Shown here: positions 46,892 through 57,719 of the stretch, piece after piece | Position numbering within the stretch: position 1 is the stretch's first letter | Layout of the letters: the number at the start of each line of letters is the position of its first letter | Assembly: GCF_000210295.1 (NCBI RefSeq) | Contig: NC_026743.1 | Coordinates: forward strand, 2,046,001 to 2,110,000 | Origin: Trypanosoma brucei gambiense DAL972 | Taxonomy: Eukaryota > Euglenozoa > Kinetoplastea > Trypanosomatida > Trypanosomatidae | Direction of reading: 5' to 3' | Length of the DNA stretch: 64,000 bases | Notes under the pieces: generated by a model | Database searches by the model: none | Seen by the model: the letters and a program-made list of their open reading frames with translations, nothing else | Told to the model about the DNA's origin: nothing | Made by a program: the position numbers and the translations under genes

Positions 46892-47684
46892 TCTGGTATC
46901 CGTTTAGTGCTTTCACACTGACATTATATTTTTGTATTACCTAACTCTATATGCGGTCTGTGAAGTTATGTGAACTCATTTGCAGCATGGTCGGTTAGAT
47001 GTGCGTGGTTTGATCGTGTTGAGGAGGGCACCACTTCCAAACAACACTGCGAAAGGCCTATCGTTTTGTCACACCTGTACCTTAACATGTTGTTTGTGTG
47101 TAGTGGTGCGGCGTGGGATTGTTTCGTTGGCACGTTTTTTCCCCCATATTCCAGTAGGGAATGATGCAGTGGAATGGGCGGTTTGGTCCAATATGTAAGT
47201 GGGGTTTGGATGAGTGCCGTGATACTGATGCATGATCTGCCAATAACTCTCCAGTAGATGTAGGTGACTACCGCGTGGAATCGGTGTTGCCATTCCACGT
47301 GTGAACTCGTCTCATATTTTGCCTTGGTTATCGTACGGTTGTGCCCTCTCCATCCCCTCTTGTTTGTTTGTCTCACACTCACTTTCTGTGTCAGCAGTGT
47401 GAGAGTGTACCCGCGACGGTACTGACGCCAATGCAGCGTCCGAGAGAAAAGAATGCGCTCCCGCAGGCTCATGAGTGGATTTCCCCCGATTTTTGTTGCT
47501 TTTGTTCTGTGTCTAAGTGTTAGGAGTGTAAGAATTTATCCACTACTGATTTGTGTGGAGAGTGTCCACCACTTGTGCCTGAGGGGTGTACACACCACAC
47601 GCGGGTAGCAGCTGTGATACATCGTGGAGGTGTCTTTCTGAGGTGTGTGTGTGTGTGTCTGCGCGCTAATTTTGCAGTGTGATT
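46892..47684 (+). promoter_or_regulatory. Intergenic with splice acceptor before coiled-coil gene
   Basis: No gene is supported. Antisense and sense frames of 60-170 codons (for example 46966-47472 minus) lack family likeness. A GT run (47645-47658) is followed by TTTTGCAG with AG at 47676-47677, leaving a 7-nt 5' UTR before ATG 47685. Confidence 0.55.
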
Positions 47685-49445
47685 ATGGCTTCGTTATCAC
47701 CCCTGGAGTCAAGAAGAAACATGCAATTGTCCCCTTATGCTTCCCCGCGGCGCAACCCAATGGCAACACTCCACACGCGTGAAGCCCCTTTGGAGGGCCG
47801 TGAGGCAGAGGCTGCGTTGATATCTGCCACGCTCGCAAATGCTCAGCTGCGCGCATCACAGGCCGCCGTAGAGCAGCGCTCGGAAGAGGTGGATGATCTC
47901 CGAGAGGCCCGAGATGCCCTGGAGAGGGAAATGGCGGAAAAGGACGAGGAGAGCCAGGCAGCAGCAACATACTTTGAAAAGCAAATGACTTTGGTGAAGG
48001 AGGTGAACCGCAAACTCAAGGAAGAATTGGTTAACGAGCGTGCGACGGCTGAACTGCGTATGGAAGAGGTTGTGGGCAAAATGCAGGAGGAACTTCAAGA
48101 GCGTGATAACCTTATAGCAACTTTGAAACAGCGCCTTGAGGATGTTGAGAGTGACCTCAGAAGCGTTATCGAGTTCAGGGACGCGCGCGATGCGCACGAA
48201 AAGGAAATTAAGGAACTTCGTGTAGTTTACGCAGAAGAGTGTGAAAACCATCAGCGCAATGAGCGAGAGATGCGGCTTCAGTGCATGGAAGAGCGTGTGA
48301 GGCTTCGGGAAAAGGAGGAAAAGTATGAGCGAGAGCGGGAAGAAGAGGTTGCACGTTTAGCGCGTAGTTACCTTAGCAAAAAGACGCGTGCTATAGAAGA
48401 ACAGAACAAAAGCCTTGAGACACACATCTCCTTTCTTTCCAGTGATGCAGATGCTGCGCGAAATGAAGCAGAGACTTTGCAAAAGACTAACAACGCGCTA
48501 AGGCGAGATGCCGAACTAGCATCTTCGGTGGAGACAATGCACGCAGTTCATCACGCGAAGCAGAGGAACGAGATTGCCCTCCTCAGAGATCAAGTGAGAA
48601 CCACCGAAGACAACTTAAATAGTTCATTGGAAGAGTATGAGAAGCGATTGCAGAAACAGGAGAAGATTCATGCGGCTGAGATGATGAAACTCTCAAGTGA
48701 GCGTGACAAGTGGCGGTCAACCGCAGAGAATCTGCGTGCTGACTTGCTAAAGATGCGTTCAATTTCAGAAAAGTTAATCGAACAACGTTCCGACATGGAA
48801 ACGTTCTTTCACCGGGCCCTGGAACAGGTTCGCCAGGAGGTGTCAGAGGAACGACGGAACGCTCCGCACAAAATTTGTTTCCGCAAGCCTCCCAAAGGGA
48901 TCCCGTCTGATTTGCTGCAGCTTACGCGGGGCAGGGAGCCGCTCATGATCGGTGACCGCAGCCATGTGATGCCGACATCGCATTCCACACTTACGAAAAA
49001 GGTGGTCGATGCCAACGTGTCGTGCACAAACAGCAGCGTAGTTTCTCGTAGTGCCGACACGGGGGGCGGGTCACTTCCATTAATCACAATGTCGGGATCT
49101 CCGTTCTTTTCTCCAGCAAATGTGCTTGTGCCACCAATAGAATGGCGCAGCACCAGTCGTGAAATGCAGGCGACGAACGGCGGTAGACTCGTTGAGGAGC
49201 GTCCATTGGGAATCAGCGACCTCCTGAGTGTTCCAACTGCGCCAAAGATAAAGGACCTTCATACAGTTGATATATCGCAACTAAGTTGGTCCGATAAGGA
49301 GCGCGTATTGCAATTGTTGTTCAAGCACATGAAGAGGGGGGCTACTGCAAAAAAAACGGAAAAGCGGGTCCCCACGCATGACACGAATTTTTTGTCGATC
49401 ACTCCATCTGCGACCCCTGAAGTAAACACATTTCTCACGGATTAA
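47685..49445 (+). CDS. Coiled-coil protein, BBOF1-like candidate
   Basis: The protein has 586 residues. ATG 47685 lies 7 nt after the predicted acceptor (an in-frame GTG at 47679 is only six bases earlier). Residues about 30-420 are a near-continuous coiled coil (long Glu/Arg/Lys heptads such as EERVRLREKEEKYEREREEE). A Ser/Pro-rich linker follows. Residues about 510-565 form a conserved-looking short helical motif, DISQLSWSDKERVLQLLFKH. That motif and the architecture recall basal-body-orientation factor 1 (BBOF1/CCDC176, DUF4515 family) of ciliated cells, but the match is from memory and weak. A basal body or axonemal structural role is plausible. Two tail segments (TTKLT-free, Pro-rich) look disordered. 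Confidence 0.82.
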   Translation: MASLSPLESRRNMQLSPYASPRRNPMATLHTREAPLEGREAEAALISATLANAQLRASQAAVEQRSEEVDDLREARDALEREMAEKDEESQAAATYFEKQMTLVKEVNRKLKEELVNERATAELRMEEVVGKMQEELQERDNLIATLKQRLEDVESDLRSVIEFRDARDAHEKEIKELRVVYAEECENHQRNEREMRLQCMEERVRLREKEEKYEREREEEVARLARSYLSKKTRAIEEQNKSLETHISFLSSDADAARNEAETLQKTNNALRRDAELASSVETMHAVHHAKQRNEIALLRDQVRTTEDNLNSSLEEYEKRLQKQEKIHAAEMMKLSSERDKWRSTAENLRADLLKMRSISEKLIEQRSDMETFFHRALEQVRQEVSEERRNAPHKICFRKPPKGIPSDLLQLTRGREPLMIGDRSHVMPTSHSTLTKKVVDANVSCTNSSVVSRSADTGGGSLPLITMSGSPFFSPANVLVPPIEWRSTSREMQATNGGRLVEERPLGISDLLSVPTAPKIKDLHTVDISQLSWSDKERVLQLLFKHMKRGATAKKTEKRVPTHDTNFLSITPSATPEVNTFLTD

Positions 49446-50176
49446 ACAATTTAATCAACTCGTCTTTACCTCCTTTTGCATTTGGGCGCAATTTGTCTGT
49501 ATCCTAGGGCGTTCTCCCCCTCTATGTTTGTTTTTGTTTTTCTGGTACGGAAACCCACGCTGTCCATGCCGATTTCCCCCCTTCCTTTTCCCCTCTGCAC
49601 TGTTTGATTGGTTGTTCCCGTGTCCCTTACGGGAAGGCCCTCAATGAGAGGGAGTGTGACATGTTCCATTACTTCAAATTCTTTAATAATATACCCTTTT
49701 TTCCATTGTTTGTGTTGTGAGGTGCCTGAACATGCCTCCTTCACTCGAGGTGAGCGGAGCTATCAATGTTTCCTTCTTCCCCTTCATATACTTATTGGTA
49801 CTCCACCGCATTGTACCTTTCCTGGACCCTCTTTTCGCGGCAACGCGAATATGTGTATCCGTACGTGGTGTTTTGCTGTGAGATTCGAGTGTGTAATGTT
49901 TTCGGACGGTATCATGGGGGGGGGGACCATGTACCAAATTCACTGTTTGCAAGAAAGTGGTGTCTGTCTACCTTCATTATTTTTGTTATGCGCCTGTACC
50001 CACCTGTTTTTTAAAAACCTTTCTTCTGCTTCTCACATTACTGGATAATTTATTAATGCCCTCTGATGTTTTAGGTTGCACCTAATTGGGTTTTTGCTTC
50101 GTCGTCTTGCTGTGCTACCTCTTTCTCACCCTGTTTGTTTTCAATTTCCTGTTAGTAGAGCGTAATAGGGCACTGG
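49446..50176 (+). other. Intergenic, no supported gene
   Basis: T-rich with pyrimidine tracts at 49571-49600 and 50097-50150. A G8 run at 49916-49923 breaks an open frame. AG at 50155-50156 or 50158-50160 probably serves the next gene. No gene. Confidence 0.5.
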
Positions 50177-52801
50177 ATGATCCCCGTGGCAGGCCGCCGC
50201 AAAGGCCTGAGTCAGGCACCTAATTTGGGGTCTGCGGGGAACAATGAGACAAACTCATCGCTTGGTGGAGGCTTCACCACCTCAACCGGAGCAGCACCTT
50301 CACCTGCTACCGCCGGGGACACACTTTCGTTTCTCGATTTCGATGACGATGAAGGACCTTCCAAGCCTTCAGCACCTGCTGCGTCAGGGAGGACGGCACC
50401 CCCAGCCGCCCCCGCCCCTGCGCAGAGCGCCCCGTCATTTCTTGATTTTGACGATGATGACGGACCCGCAAAACCACCCCCGCGATCGGAACCTCCGGCA
50501 TCTGCCGCCTCCAGAGGGGCACCCGCTCAGGCAGTGCCCTCCTTTCTCGATTTCGATGACGATGCTCCTGCAAATGTTCCTTCAACACCTCAACCCTCTG
50601 CTGCGGTGTCTTTAGAAATCACTAATCGGTGGCACGAACTGCAGAAGGAGCTCCAACGCGTGCAAGTTGAGACCCTCAGTTGCGAGGAGGTGATTCGGAA
50701 GTTCGAAAGCGGCGAACACGAATTGTGCCTGGAAGTGGGGACTCTAGACGAACAAGTGCAGCAGAAGCAGGCGGCGGGGGAGAAGGCAGCTGCAGCGCGA
50801 GAAGAGTTGGAGAGGGCGCTGGAACTAAGACGCCAACAGCTCACAGAAGAGAATGAGGCAAAGGACAAACAACTATTAGTGGAGGGTGTCAATACCATGC
50901 GAGAGCGGTACGAGGACGAACTGAGTACTCTAACTGCATCTGTAGAAGACCAGAAAGTGAACCTGTTGGCTGTTGAAGAGAAGCACAGCACTATGGATGG
51001 GTCAATCAGCAGTGTTGAACTATATGAACGAGCGGTTTGTCAACTGCAAGAGAGGTTGAAGGTAACGCTGCGCGACATAAGCGCTGCGGTTTGCTTGCGA
51101 ATCAAACCGTCGCTCACTAATTGCATCAGAGACACCGTAGCACAGTTTGCCCAGGAGAGGTCGGATATGCAGTGCAATGATCGGCGTAGAAGACGCGAGC
51201 AGTTGGACACTTTCCAGAAGAATGTGGATAAAGGATTCTCATCATTTTGTGAAGAACGGCGAGCTAAACATCAGTCGCGAGTGGACTCCATCTTTGGTGG
51301 AGAAAGATTTCGTTTCCAAGCAGAGGTTGAGCGACGGTTTACCACGTCTAGGATGGAGTTTATGGAACGACAGAAGGAGCTTACAGCTGAGGCAAAGAAA
51401 GGAGCGCTGATTACTTTTGAGGAGATGACGCGTCGAGCAGCCGCAGATATGGAGGTGTTTCAGAGAAAGATGAAGGAAGAACTGAGGTTGATGGAGGAGC
51501 GATATGCTGCTGAGTTGGCTCATCTTGCGCGGCTTCAGGCTTCGGAGAAGGCGGCGGCACTTCGACCCCGCTGTGAAAATGATGAGCTGGGCTCCAGCGT
51601 TACTGCCGCCACGCCTTCAGTTTGTAAGGCAGTTGAAAAGGATGTGAGGTACTTGCGGGAGCGCGTGGAACAGATTAAGCAGTCTGTCTCACTCGATATC
51701 CAGGATCTTTCTATTGCTTCACAGCACCCTAGATGTGAATCTCTCTCTGCGTTGGGGAAGGAGCGCATGCTGGCGGAACTGGAGGAAAAAGTGCGTCTGC
51801 TTAGCCGCCAGTTCGGTGCTCAGTGGCAGCGTTTTAAATCTGCAGTGGGGCCGCTGCATCAATCCGTGCAGCTGATGGTACGTGGGTTGCAGGACGGGCG
51901 AGTGAGAGCCGCTGCTCAACAACAGGAAACTGAATGTATTTATCGTGAGTGGACCCAAAGTGTTAGGAAGGAACTGTCAAGGTGTTTGACAAGTGGTGGG
52001 GCGTCGTCAGAGTCTGCGGAATTACAAAGCGGGCTTGTGTCTATGACTCGGGTAGTGGAGATGGCACGGGCGCAGGTTCAGGCTGTACTGGAGGCTCAGA
52101 GGCATCGCTCCGAGGTGCTAAGGGGCTTTAATTCCGAGGTACAGGAGAGCCTATCTGCACTTGTTAAGCAGCGCGTAGCCTCAAACGGCACCCTCCATTC
52201 TGTATTTGATGAGTATGAGCGTCTGTCCCATGCGGCGGCGGAGGTGGAGGCGAAGCGTAGGGCCCTTGAGGTGGCAGCAGAAAATTACGATCACGCGAAA
52301 CAAGTATTGGAAAAGGAACGTGAAACATTCGATGGTAGGTTGAAGGTGGCGCAAGAGCTTGGCGTCAAACTCCGGATCGATTCAGAGAAACTGGAGAGGA
52401 AGGCAGCGCGGTATGCGCGCGCTCGGCTTTCTGGTGGCTCACAGTTTGTACGGGCTGTTACAATGGAAAAACCACTTCGTGATCGTCTGCAGTGCGGAAA
52501 ACGTATGGAGTGGAGGAGTCAATCTCACGGACATTCGCCCAGAAAGCGGGCGGCGGATTGTGTGTCTGGCCACCCATCGCCTAGTTCCGCAGAGTACAGG
52601 CGTTCTGCAACTGCGTCAAACGGTGGAGATGTGCTCGACTTTGTTACTCTTCTGAGTTTTGATGATGCCGTGGGGCAAGGTGACTCTGGAGACTTGCAAC
52701 ACAAGCGGCAACCGTGCCAGTATAGAAGCACTACGTCGTTTGATCCGTCAAGTTGTGGCAGTGACGGAACGTACTTTACAACACCTTCAACTCTCAACTA
52801 A
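50177..52801 (+). CDS. Coiled-coil protein with three SFLDFDDD motifs
   Basis: The protein has 874 residues, starting at ATG 50177. The N-terminal 135 residues are Pro/Ala/Ser-rich and carry the motif SFLDFDDD three times (residues 51-58, 87-94 and 122-129), about 36 residues apart, each in an acidic, proline-flanked context. Residues about 150-770 are predicted coiled coil with many Glu, Gln, Arg and Lys, broken by short linkers. The C-terminal 100 residues are Ser/Thr-rich and basic. No catalytic domain. The repeated aromatic-acidic motif is typical of short linear docking peptides. A scaffold or flagellar/basal-body coiled-coil protein is the likely class. A link to Fas-binding factor 1-type transition-fibre proteins is conceivable but unproven. 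Confidence 0.85.
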   Translation: MIPVAGRRKGLSQAPNLGSAGNNETNSSLGGGFTTSTGAAPSPATAGDTLSFLDFDDDEGPSKPSAPAASGRTAPPAAPAPAQSAPSFLDFDDDDGPAKPPPRSEPPASAASRGAPAQAVPSFLDFDDDAPANVPSTPQPSAAVSLEITNRWHELQKELQRVQVETLSCEEVIRKFESGEHELCLEVGTLDEQVQQKQAAGEKAAAAREELERALELRRQQLTEENEAKDKQLLVEGVNTMRERYEDELSTLTASVEDQKVNLLAVEEKHSTMDGSISSVELYERAVCQLQERLKVTLRDISAAVCLRIKPSLTNCIRDTVAQFAQERSDMQCNDRRRRREQLDTFQKNVDKGFSSFCEERRAKHQSRVDSIFGGERFRFQAEVERRFTTSRMEFMERQKELTAEAKKGALITFEEMTRRAAADMEVFQRKMKEELRLMEERYAAELAHLARLQASEKAAALRPRCENDELGSSVTAATPSVCKAVEKDVRYLRERVEQIKQSVSLDIQDLSIASQHPRCESLSALGKERMLAELEEKVRLLSRQFGAQWQRFKSAVGPLHQSVQLMVRGLQDGRVRAAAQQQETECIYREWTQSVRKELSRCLTSGGASSESAELQSGLVSMTRVVEMARAQVQAVLEAQRHRSEVLRGFNSEVQESLSALVKQRVASNGTLHSVFDEYERLSHAAAEVEAKRRALEVAAENYDHAKQVLEKERETFDGRLKVAQELGVKLRIDSEKLERKAARYARARLSGGSQFVRAVTMEKPLRDRLQCGKRMEWRSQSHGHSPRKRAADCVSGHPSPSSAEYRRSATASNGGDVLDFVTLLSFDDAVGQGDSGDLQHKRQPCQYRSTTSFDPSSCGSDGTYFTTPSTLN
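50327..50563 (+). repeat. Three imperfect ~36-residue repeats with SFLDFDDD core
   Basis: The motif is encoded at about 50327-50350, 50435-50458 and 50540-50563. The cores are identical in protein but differ at wobble bases, so this is an old or selected repeat rather than a fresh duplication. Confidence 0.85.
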
Positions 52802-53641
52802 TTCCGCTACGGCAGAATGGGATCCAAGCAGGGGTCGAGCATATGAACATTCTAGAATCTATAAATATGTGCACATAGATACCGAATTAGATACAATAAA
52901 CGCACAGTGACGGAAGTCTACTCTCCTTTTTGGCTTTGGCACAAGTTTCACAAACATACACACAAAAACACGTGGGGTGCTTTCCCTCCTATCGAATTTA
53001 TTATTATGACTGTCACTGCACCATGGCTTCTGCCCACACTGCCGGGATCTTCACCGGCAAGGAGGTTTCATTTGCTTTTTTAATGTTCAACAGCGAGGGT
53101 AATAAGCGTTTGATGTTACTGACATCTTTTTCTCTGTTATTTCGCTCTGTAGCTCTCTTTGGCAATCTGGATTTCTTTTTTTTTTTTTACGCTCTCTTCT
53201 TTTTACTCACACTGGGCTAGGAAAAGGAAAATTTAGTGGAATTTCTTTCATTTTCCCCCCTCTCATTCGTGTACAGCCGCGTCGCAGCGAATTCGTCTGT
53301 TGCTACCACGCAGCTATCGCACACGTTGTGGTTGAGGAAACGTCATCGAAGCTTCAAAGGGGAAATAAAAGAAAGCAGAGAGCGAAAGAAATCCAACGGA
53401 TTAAGGGACGAAGAACGAAGTTACTAGTACTGGGAAATAACGTTCTTTTTTTTTTTTTGAGGAGGAAAGTGAGATCACTGCGAAAAAAAATATAGGAGCA
53501 TCCAAAAGGGTATCGAAGGTAAGCAATAAGAATACGATAGAAAACAGGGAACCTTACATACATCTATACATATATATATAGATATAGGAAAATAAGGAAG
53601 GAAGGAAAAAAAGAAACAAGGACAATAGAGGGAGGGGGGAA
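52802..53641 (+). other. Intergenic with purine-rich 5' UTR
   Basis: A 96-codon frame (52930-53220) and a 63-codon frame (53236-53427) are not supported by any family likeness. T-runs (53175-53188, 53445-53457) are acceptor-type signals. From about 53340 to 53641 the sequence turns purine-rich, with A- and G-runs. A TATATATAGATATAGG stretch lies at 53571-53587. Confidence 0.5.
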
Positions 53642-55942
53642 ATGAACATGATATCCCTCAATTTCACCCTCTATCGCTTTGTGTGTGATAAGGTAACGTT
53701 TAGCAACATCTTTGCAGTTGATGCTGAGAGCCGGCGCTTCCCCGAGAACTCGCCCTTTTACTGCTGTTGGGCTATTGTTCCACGGCAACGTGCTGTGTCA
53801 ACGGTGAAGGCAGCTGAGTGGAGTGGTTGTACACCTGCGTCGTATTTCAAGTCCCATGGTAATGAAATTGTTCTGCCCTTTAATAATGCAGTGGGGACTG
53901 TTGACATTGAGGGGGACACAAATGTTATTACCTTTAATGTGAGACCATACAGCAACTCGAACGAACCCATATCGGTGGTGGCAAAGGGGACTCTCGACCC
54001 ACGGCCGTATGTGGGGAGGTCAAACAGGAACTATGCTATTAAGCTTCGTGACGTTAGCGGCCAGACGATTGGTAAACTTCTCTTTGCGCTGGAGGCAAGG
54101 GAGGAGTCGGGATGTGTCATCAGTACACCGCTGGGAATAGATGGTCAGCCTGGTGTGCATACAGGATTGTCCAATAATCTGTTAAACGCTGTGGGTGTCG
54201 GGGCGTCTGCAGGCAACCTTGCCCTAAGGAACCGTAACGAAAATGGGAGGAATGGTTATGGCACTGTTGATGGAGGGAAGGTCCAATATGACAAGAGGGA
54301 GCCGTACGCGCAGCGGGATAACTCTTCATTTTCGAATTCTGTTACACCGCAGGCCGGGTCGTTGGAAGGGATGCCTATGCAAGCGTTCAATTGTCTGAGA
54401 GCCCCAACCTCCACGTCGGCAACTACCGAATGCGATCCCCACTCTTACGTAAAGCTAGATTTGTGCATTGAACGGATTGTTGTCAAGGATGATTCCAGCG
54501 GGCAAGAAAATCCTGTACCATTGCTTCTCGGTGCGAATTACTACTTGAAGGTACGATTCGGTGGGGGCGTGTCCACCACCCAGTCTGTTGAGTGCCAGGA
54601 CCCGAGGAAGATCACGTACAAAGACCACATGACGTTCATAGAGGACGTGTGCAGTAACGACAGGCTGCGTTTTTCACTATGGGAGAATGGAAAGCAGGTG
54701 GCTGGTTTTTCGTTGAACCCCACGAAGTTTCGTGTTGATATTGGTATGCAGAAGGAGTATGCAATCCCTTTCAGATATTATCCCACTCGTCAGTCAGCCT
54801 TTCTTGAGTTAACTGTGCAGCGCATGGGAGAGCCAAGCCTTGAGGATGTTGAGAAGACAATTGATTCCTTTCGGGTGATGCGGGGAATTCCATTTGGTGG
54901 TATGAGGTTCATGGACGAGCAGCTTCAGTTAGGGAGATCCGAGGGGGAAAGTAGCGAGCATCTCAACACAAAGACGATAGGAACTACCAGCGGGCACTCG
55001 ACAACTAACCTCTCATCACACACACCGGAAAAGGCAGTCGAGAAGGGTCAGAGGCCCGAGAAACTATGCAGAGAGGAGTGCGGAAAACAACACACACCAC
55101 TTCGCGCTGAGCACTCTTCCCCTCCGGTTGCTGCAGAGAAAAAGGACTTTGGTCAACCTGGGCACCACCAAACCAAAGCCAAAAACGGGGATAGACATGA
55201 TACCCACACCAATCCTGCTGTAACCCAACTGGCACCTTCAGAAAGGGTTGGTGAGAACATTACTAACAGTGTTAATTCATCGTTTATTGTAAAGCAAGTG
55301 TCGCCAGTAAGAAAAGGCAGTTCTGCGAAGCGACATGCTCTGCTGCGTAGGATGACCGAGGAGGAGGTGGTTCCTGCCTCTGCGATGCGGCAATACCCAG
55401 GCAATGATGCCCCAACGTCTATGAAAACAGTGGTGAGGAGTATGGAAACCACACGCTCCGCTTCACCATTGCGTGTGACAGGGGCCCCTAGGGGAGACCA
55501 GCGGCCTCGAAAACTTGAAGATGAGTATCAAAGCCTTACGGGAGGAAGTAAATTGCTGAGCATGGAGGATGCTTCGCAACCCCGCCGTAATTCACCAAGC
55601 ACCTCACCCGACCAGCGGGTACCCGACAACGCCATTGACCGTGAGCGGCTGGTGGATTCACTGCTGCATCGCATGAACGGTCGACCAGGAATGAACACCA
55701 CTCTGATGGAGGAATGGATGGAGTGGCGACACACATGTCTTTCCTCTCGCAGTTCTCGATCAGGGTCGGAAGGGAGTGCGTTCTGCCGTGAAGATTCCGT
55801 TGCGTCTCTGGAAATTCGCAGTCATGCCGTAAGCCCCCGCCCAACGAAGTCCCTGTCCCATGCTGCAGACATGCGACCATACACACCTGTTATCACAAGG
55901 CGGGCTGCATCCGACGGCAGGCCGCCAATCCCGGGCCGATAG
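53642..55942 (+). CDS. Protein with C2-like domains, unrecognised
   Basis: The protein has 766 residues, starting at ATG 53642. Two beta-rich regions resemble C2 or NT-C2 sandwiches. The first (about residues 1-160) has NMISLNFTLYRFVCDKVTFS, then NVITFNVRPYSNSNEPISVV and YAIKLRDVSGQTIGKLLFAL. The second (about residues 270-400) has YVKLDLCIERIVVKDDSS, NYYLKVRFGG and FLELTVQRMG. The typical calcium-binding aspartates are not evident. The C-terminal 350 residues are polar (Ser, Thr, Pro, Arg, Glu) and disordered, with repeated Arg-Ser pairs. Such an architecture is often seen in cytoskeletal or flagellar attachment proteins, but no assignment is made. The 5' UTR is purine-rich. Confidence 0.75.
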   Translation: MNMISLNFTLYRFVCDKVTFSNIFAVDAESRRFPENSPFYCCWAIVPRQRAVSTVKAAEWSGCTPASYFKSHGNEIVLPFNNAVGTVDIEGDTNVITFNVRPYSNSNEPISVVAKGTLDPRPYVGRSNRNYAIKLRDVSGQTIGKLLFALEAREESGCVISTPLGIDGQPGVHTGLSNNLLNAVGVGASAGNLALRNRNENGRNGYGTVDGGKVQYDKREPYAQRDNSSFSNSVTPQAGSLEGMPMQAFNCLRAPTSTSATTECDPHSYVKLDLCIERIVVKDDSSGQENPVPLLLGANYYLKVRFGGGVSTTQSVECQDPRKITYKDHMTFIEDVCSNDRLRFSLWENGKQVAGFSLNPTKFRVDIGMQKEYAIPFRYYPTRQSAFLELTVQRMGEPSLEDVEKTIDSFRVMRGIPFGGMRFMDEQLQLGRSEGESSEHLNTKTIGTTSGHSTTNLSSHTPEKAVEKGQRPEKLCREECGKQHTPLRAEHSSPPVAAEKKDFGQPGHHQTKAKNGDRHDTHTNPAVTQLAPSERVGENITNSVNSSFIVKQVSPVRKGSSAKRHALLRRMTEEEVVPASAMRQYPGNDAPTSMKTVVRSMETTRSASPLRVTGAPRGDQRPRKLEDEYQSLTGGSKLLSMEDASQPRRNSPSTSPDQRVPDNAIDRERLVDSLLHRMNGRPGMNTTLMEEWMEWRHTCLSSRSSRSGSEGSAFCREDSVASLEIRSHAVSPRPTKSLSHAADMRPYTPVITRRAASDGRPPIPGR

Positions 55943-57719
55943 AGAAAGAATCATGTGTAGACGTTGTGTTTTAGTGGAGACGGATGAAGCACACTGTCCT
56001 GAACACACATAGAGATACTATAAAAAATACAAATATATAAAGAAGGTGGGGGAGCAGTGAAAAAAACAGTAGGGTGAAAAGTCCTCCTGAAGCGCGAAAG
56101 TTTCCGGAGAAGGGAACGCTGGTGAGGGAGTTGTTGATACTTGTTGTTAGAGAGAAATAATAAAGATGAAATAGAAGAAAAAATGATATGGATGACCATC
56201 GTGAAAAGTATATGAATACATCCTTGAAGGCGTTGCCAAACCCGTGTGCAGGTATCATTGACCGCCTTGTTACTATAAATGGGAAAGGATAGGTACATAT
56301 ACACATATATGTGACTGAGTGAATGAGGAAATGAGGTCATGTGAGTTGCGTGCGCGAACATATGCAAAGCTTTGTACTTTCTTTTGGATGTGTGATGTTT
56401 TCTCGTTGTCTTTCTTTTCGCGTTTGTCTCCGTGACCTCTCTTTTTGTTCCCTCTTGTCCTAATTGGCGAGAAGATCCATTATCCCTCCCGCTAGCTGTG
56501 CGTAGTCTTCTCTCCTTCCATTAGTTGGTCAGTGAGCTACTACGCGGTGCTCTTTTTTTTTTTTTATTCACTCCCGTTTTCCTTTTTTTTCTTTTTTTGG
56601 TTTCATCTCTCAGTTTCATTTCTCAGCCAGCACGTGGGCTATTTGTACCTCTACCGCTGCCGCCACTGCACACACGGGCGTATCCGTATATACAAATTTA
56701 TCTATGGACATGGGCTGGCTTGCCTTTCTGTACCACGTGCTTGAAGATGACATGAAGTTTGGCGGAGGGTCCTTTTTTTGTTTTTGTTTGATTTATTCTA
56801 TTGTTGCCCCTTCCGGGGCATATCCGTGCGTGTTGTTGAGCGTGCAGTGCGTTTATTTATCTCCCTTTATCTTTTTTTTTTTGTAATGGGAGTGAAGTGG
56901 CACGATATTTGTGCCTCTACTTTATTTACCTTCTAACCAACGTTCTCACCTCAGTGGTGCCAGCTGCCGAGTGGCGAGCCGTGCGTGCCCTTAGGCTTGT
57001 TTCTTTTTAACTGTTACTACTAGTCTTTCCCTTCAACTCTATTGTTATTATTATTATTCTAGCACATCTTTTGCGTTTTTGTTTTATTGTTATTACAGCT
57101 GCCTGTATAAGTATTGTAGGGTCACACAACGAGAAAATAGAACTTAAAAAAAAAAAGAAGAGAGGCGAGTGAAGGAACATATTTAGACGACATTTCAAGG
57201 GGTGAAAAAATAGAACAGGTCGGAGATAAGAGAAGAAACAATTTTCACGAAAAGAAGGACATAAGTAGATAAAGCAAAGAGAGGAGTTCAACTGAAGGCG
57301 AACAATTAAAAGAGGGGGAGAGACAAGGAAGAAAAGTTGTACGATCAAAGTAACCTCGTACAAATAAAAAGATTTCAAGTGCTAGAGAAAGGGGGAACAA
57401 GGGGTCAAAGCTGCAGATTATATATTTACATATATTTTATATAGTCACTCCTCACTGTACTTGTTGGTTATTTCTTCACACTTCACCAAAAGTACAATTC
57501 ACCCATCGTTAAGGAAAAGAGTAAAGGAAGGGTCGCAAGTGATTCAGTGATTCAATTGGTTGAATACAGCGTCACACCATCACATCTGAGCGAGATAGAC
57601 AAAAAGAAAGAGAATCATAGGAGGGGGAGAAAAGGGTAAAGTGCAAGAAGAAATACGGAAGTTCACGAGAAGAAGACAGGAGAGGGGGAAACAACACTTG
57701 AAGGACAAGGGAACACACA
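55943..57719 (+). other. Long intergenic region with purine-rich 5' UTR
   Basis: This 1.8-kb stretch holds no supported gene. Purine-rich stretches lie at 55950-56180 and from about 57120 to 57719. Pyrimidine-rich DNA (56410-56470, 56550-56610, 56870-56882, 57001-57060) between them is where trans-splice acceptors should be. If splicing occurs near 57060-57115, the J-like gene has a 5' UTR of about 600 nt. Confidence 0.55.

Noticed and set aside
46966..47472. 168-codon minus-strand frame
   Set aside because: No acceptor on that strand, no family match, and opposes the unit.
53236..53427. 63-codon + frame before the C2-like gene
   Set aside because: No resemblance, lies in the presumed 5' UTR and is interrupted by purine-rich low-complexity sequence.
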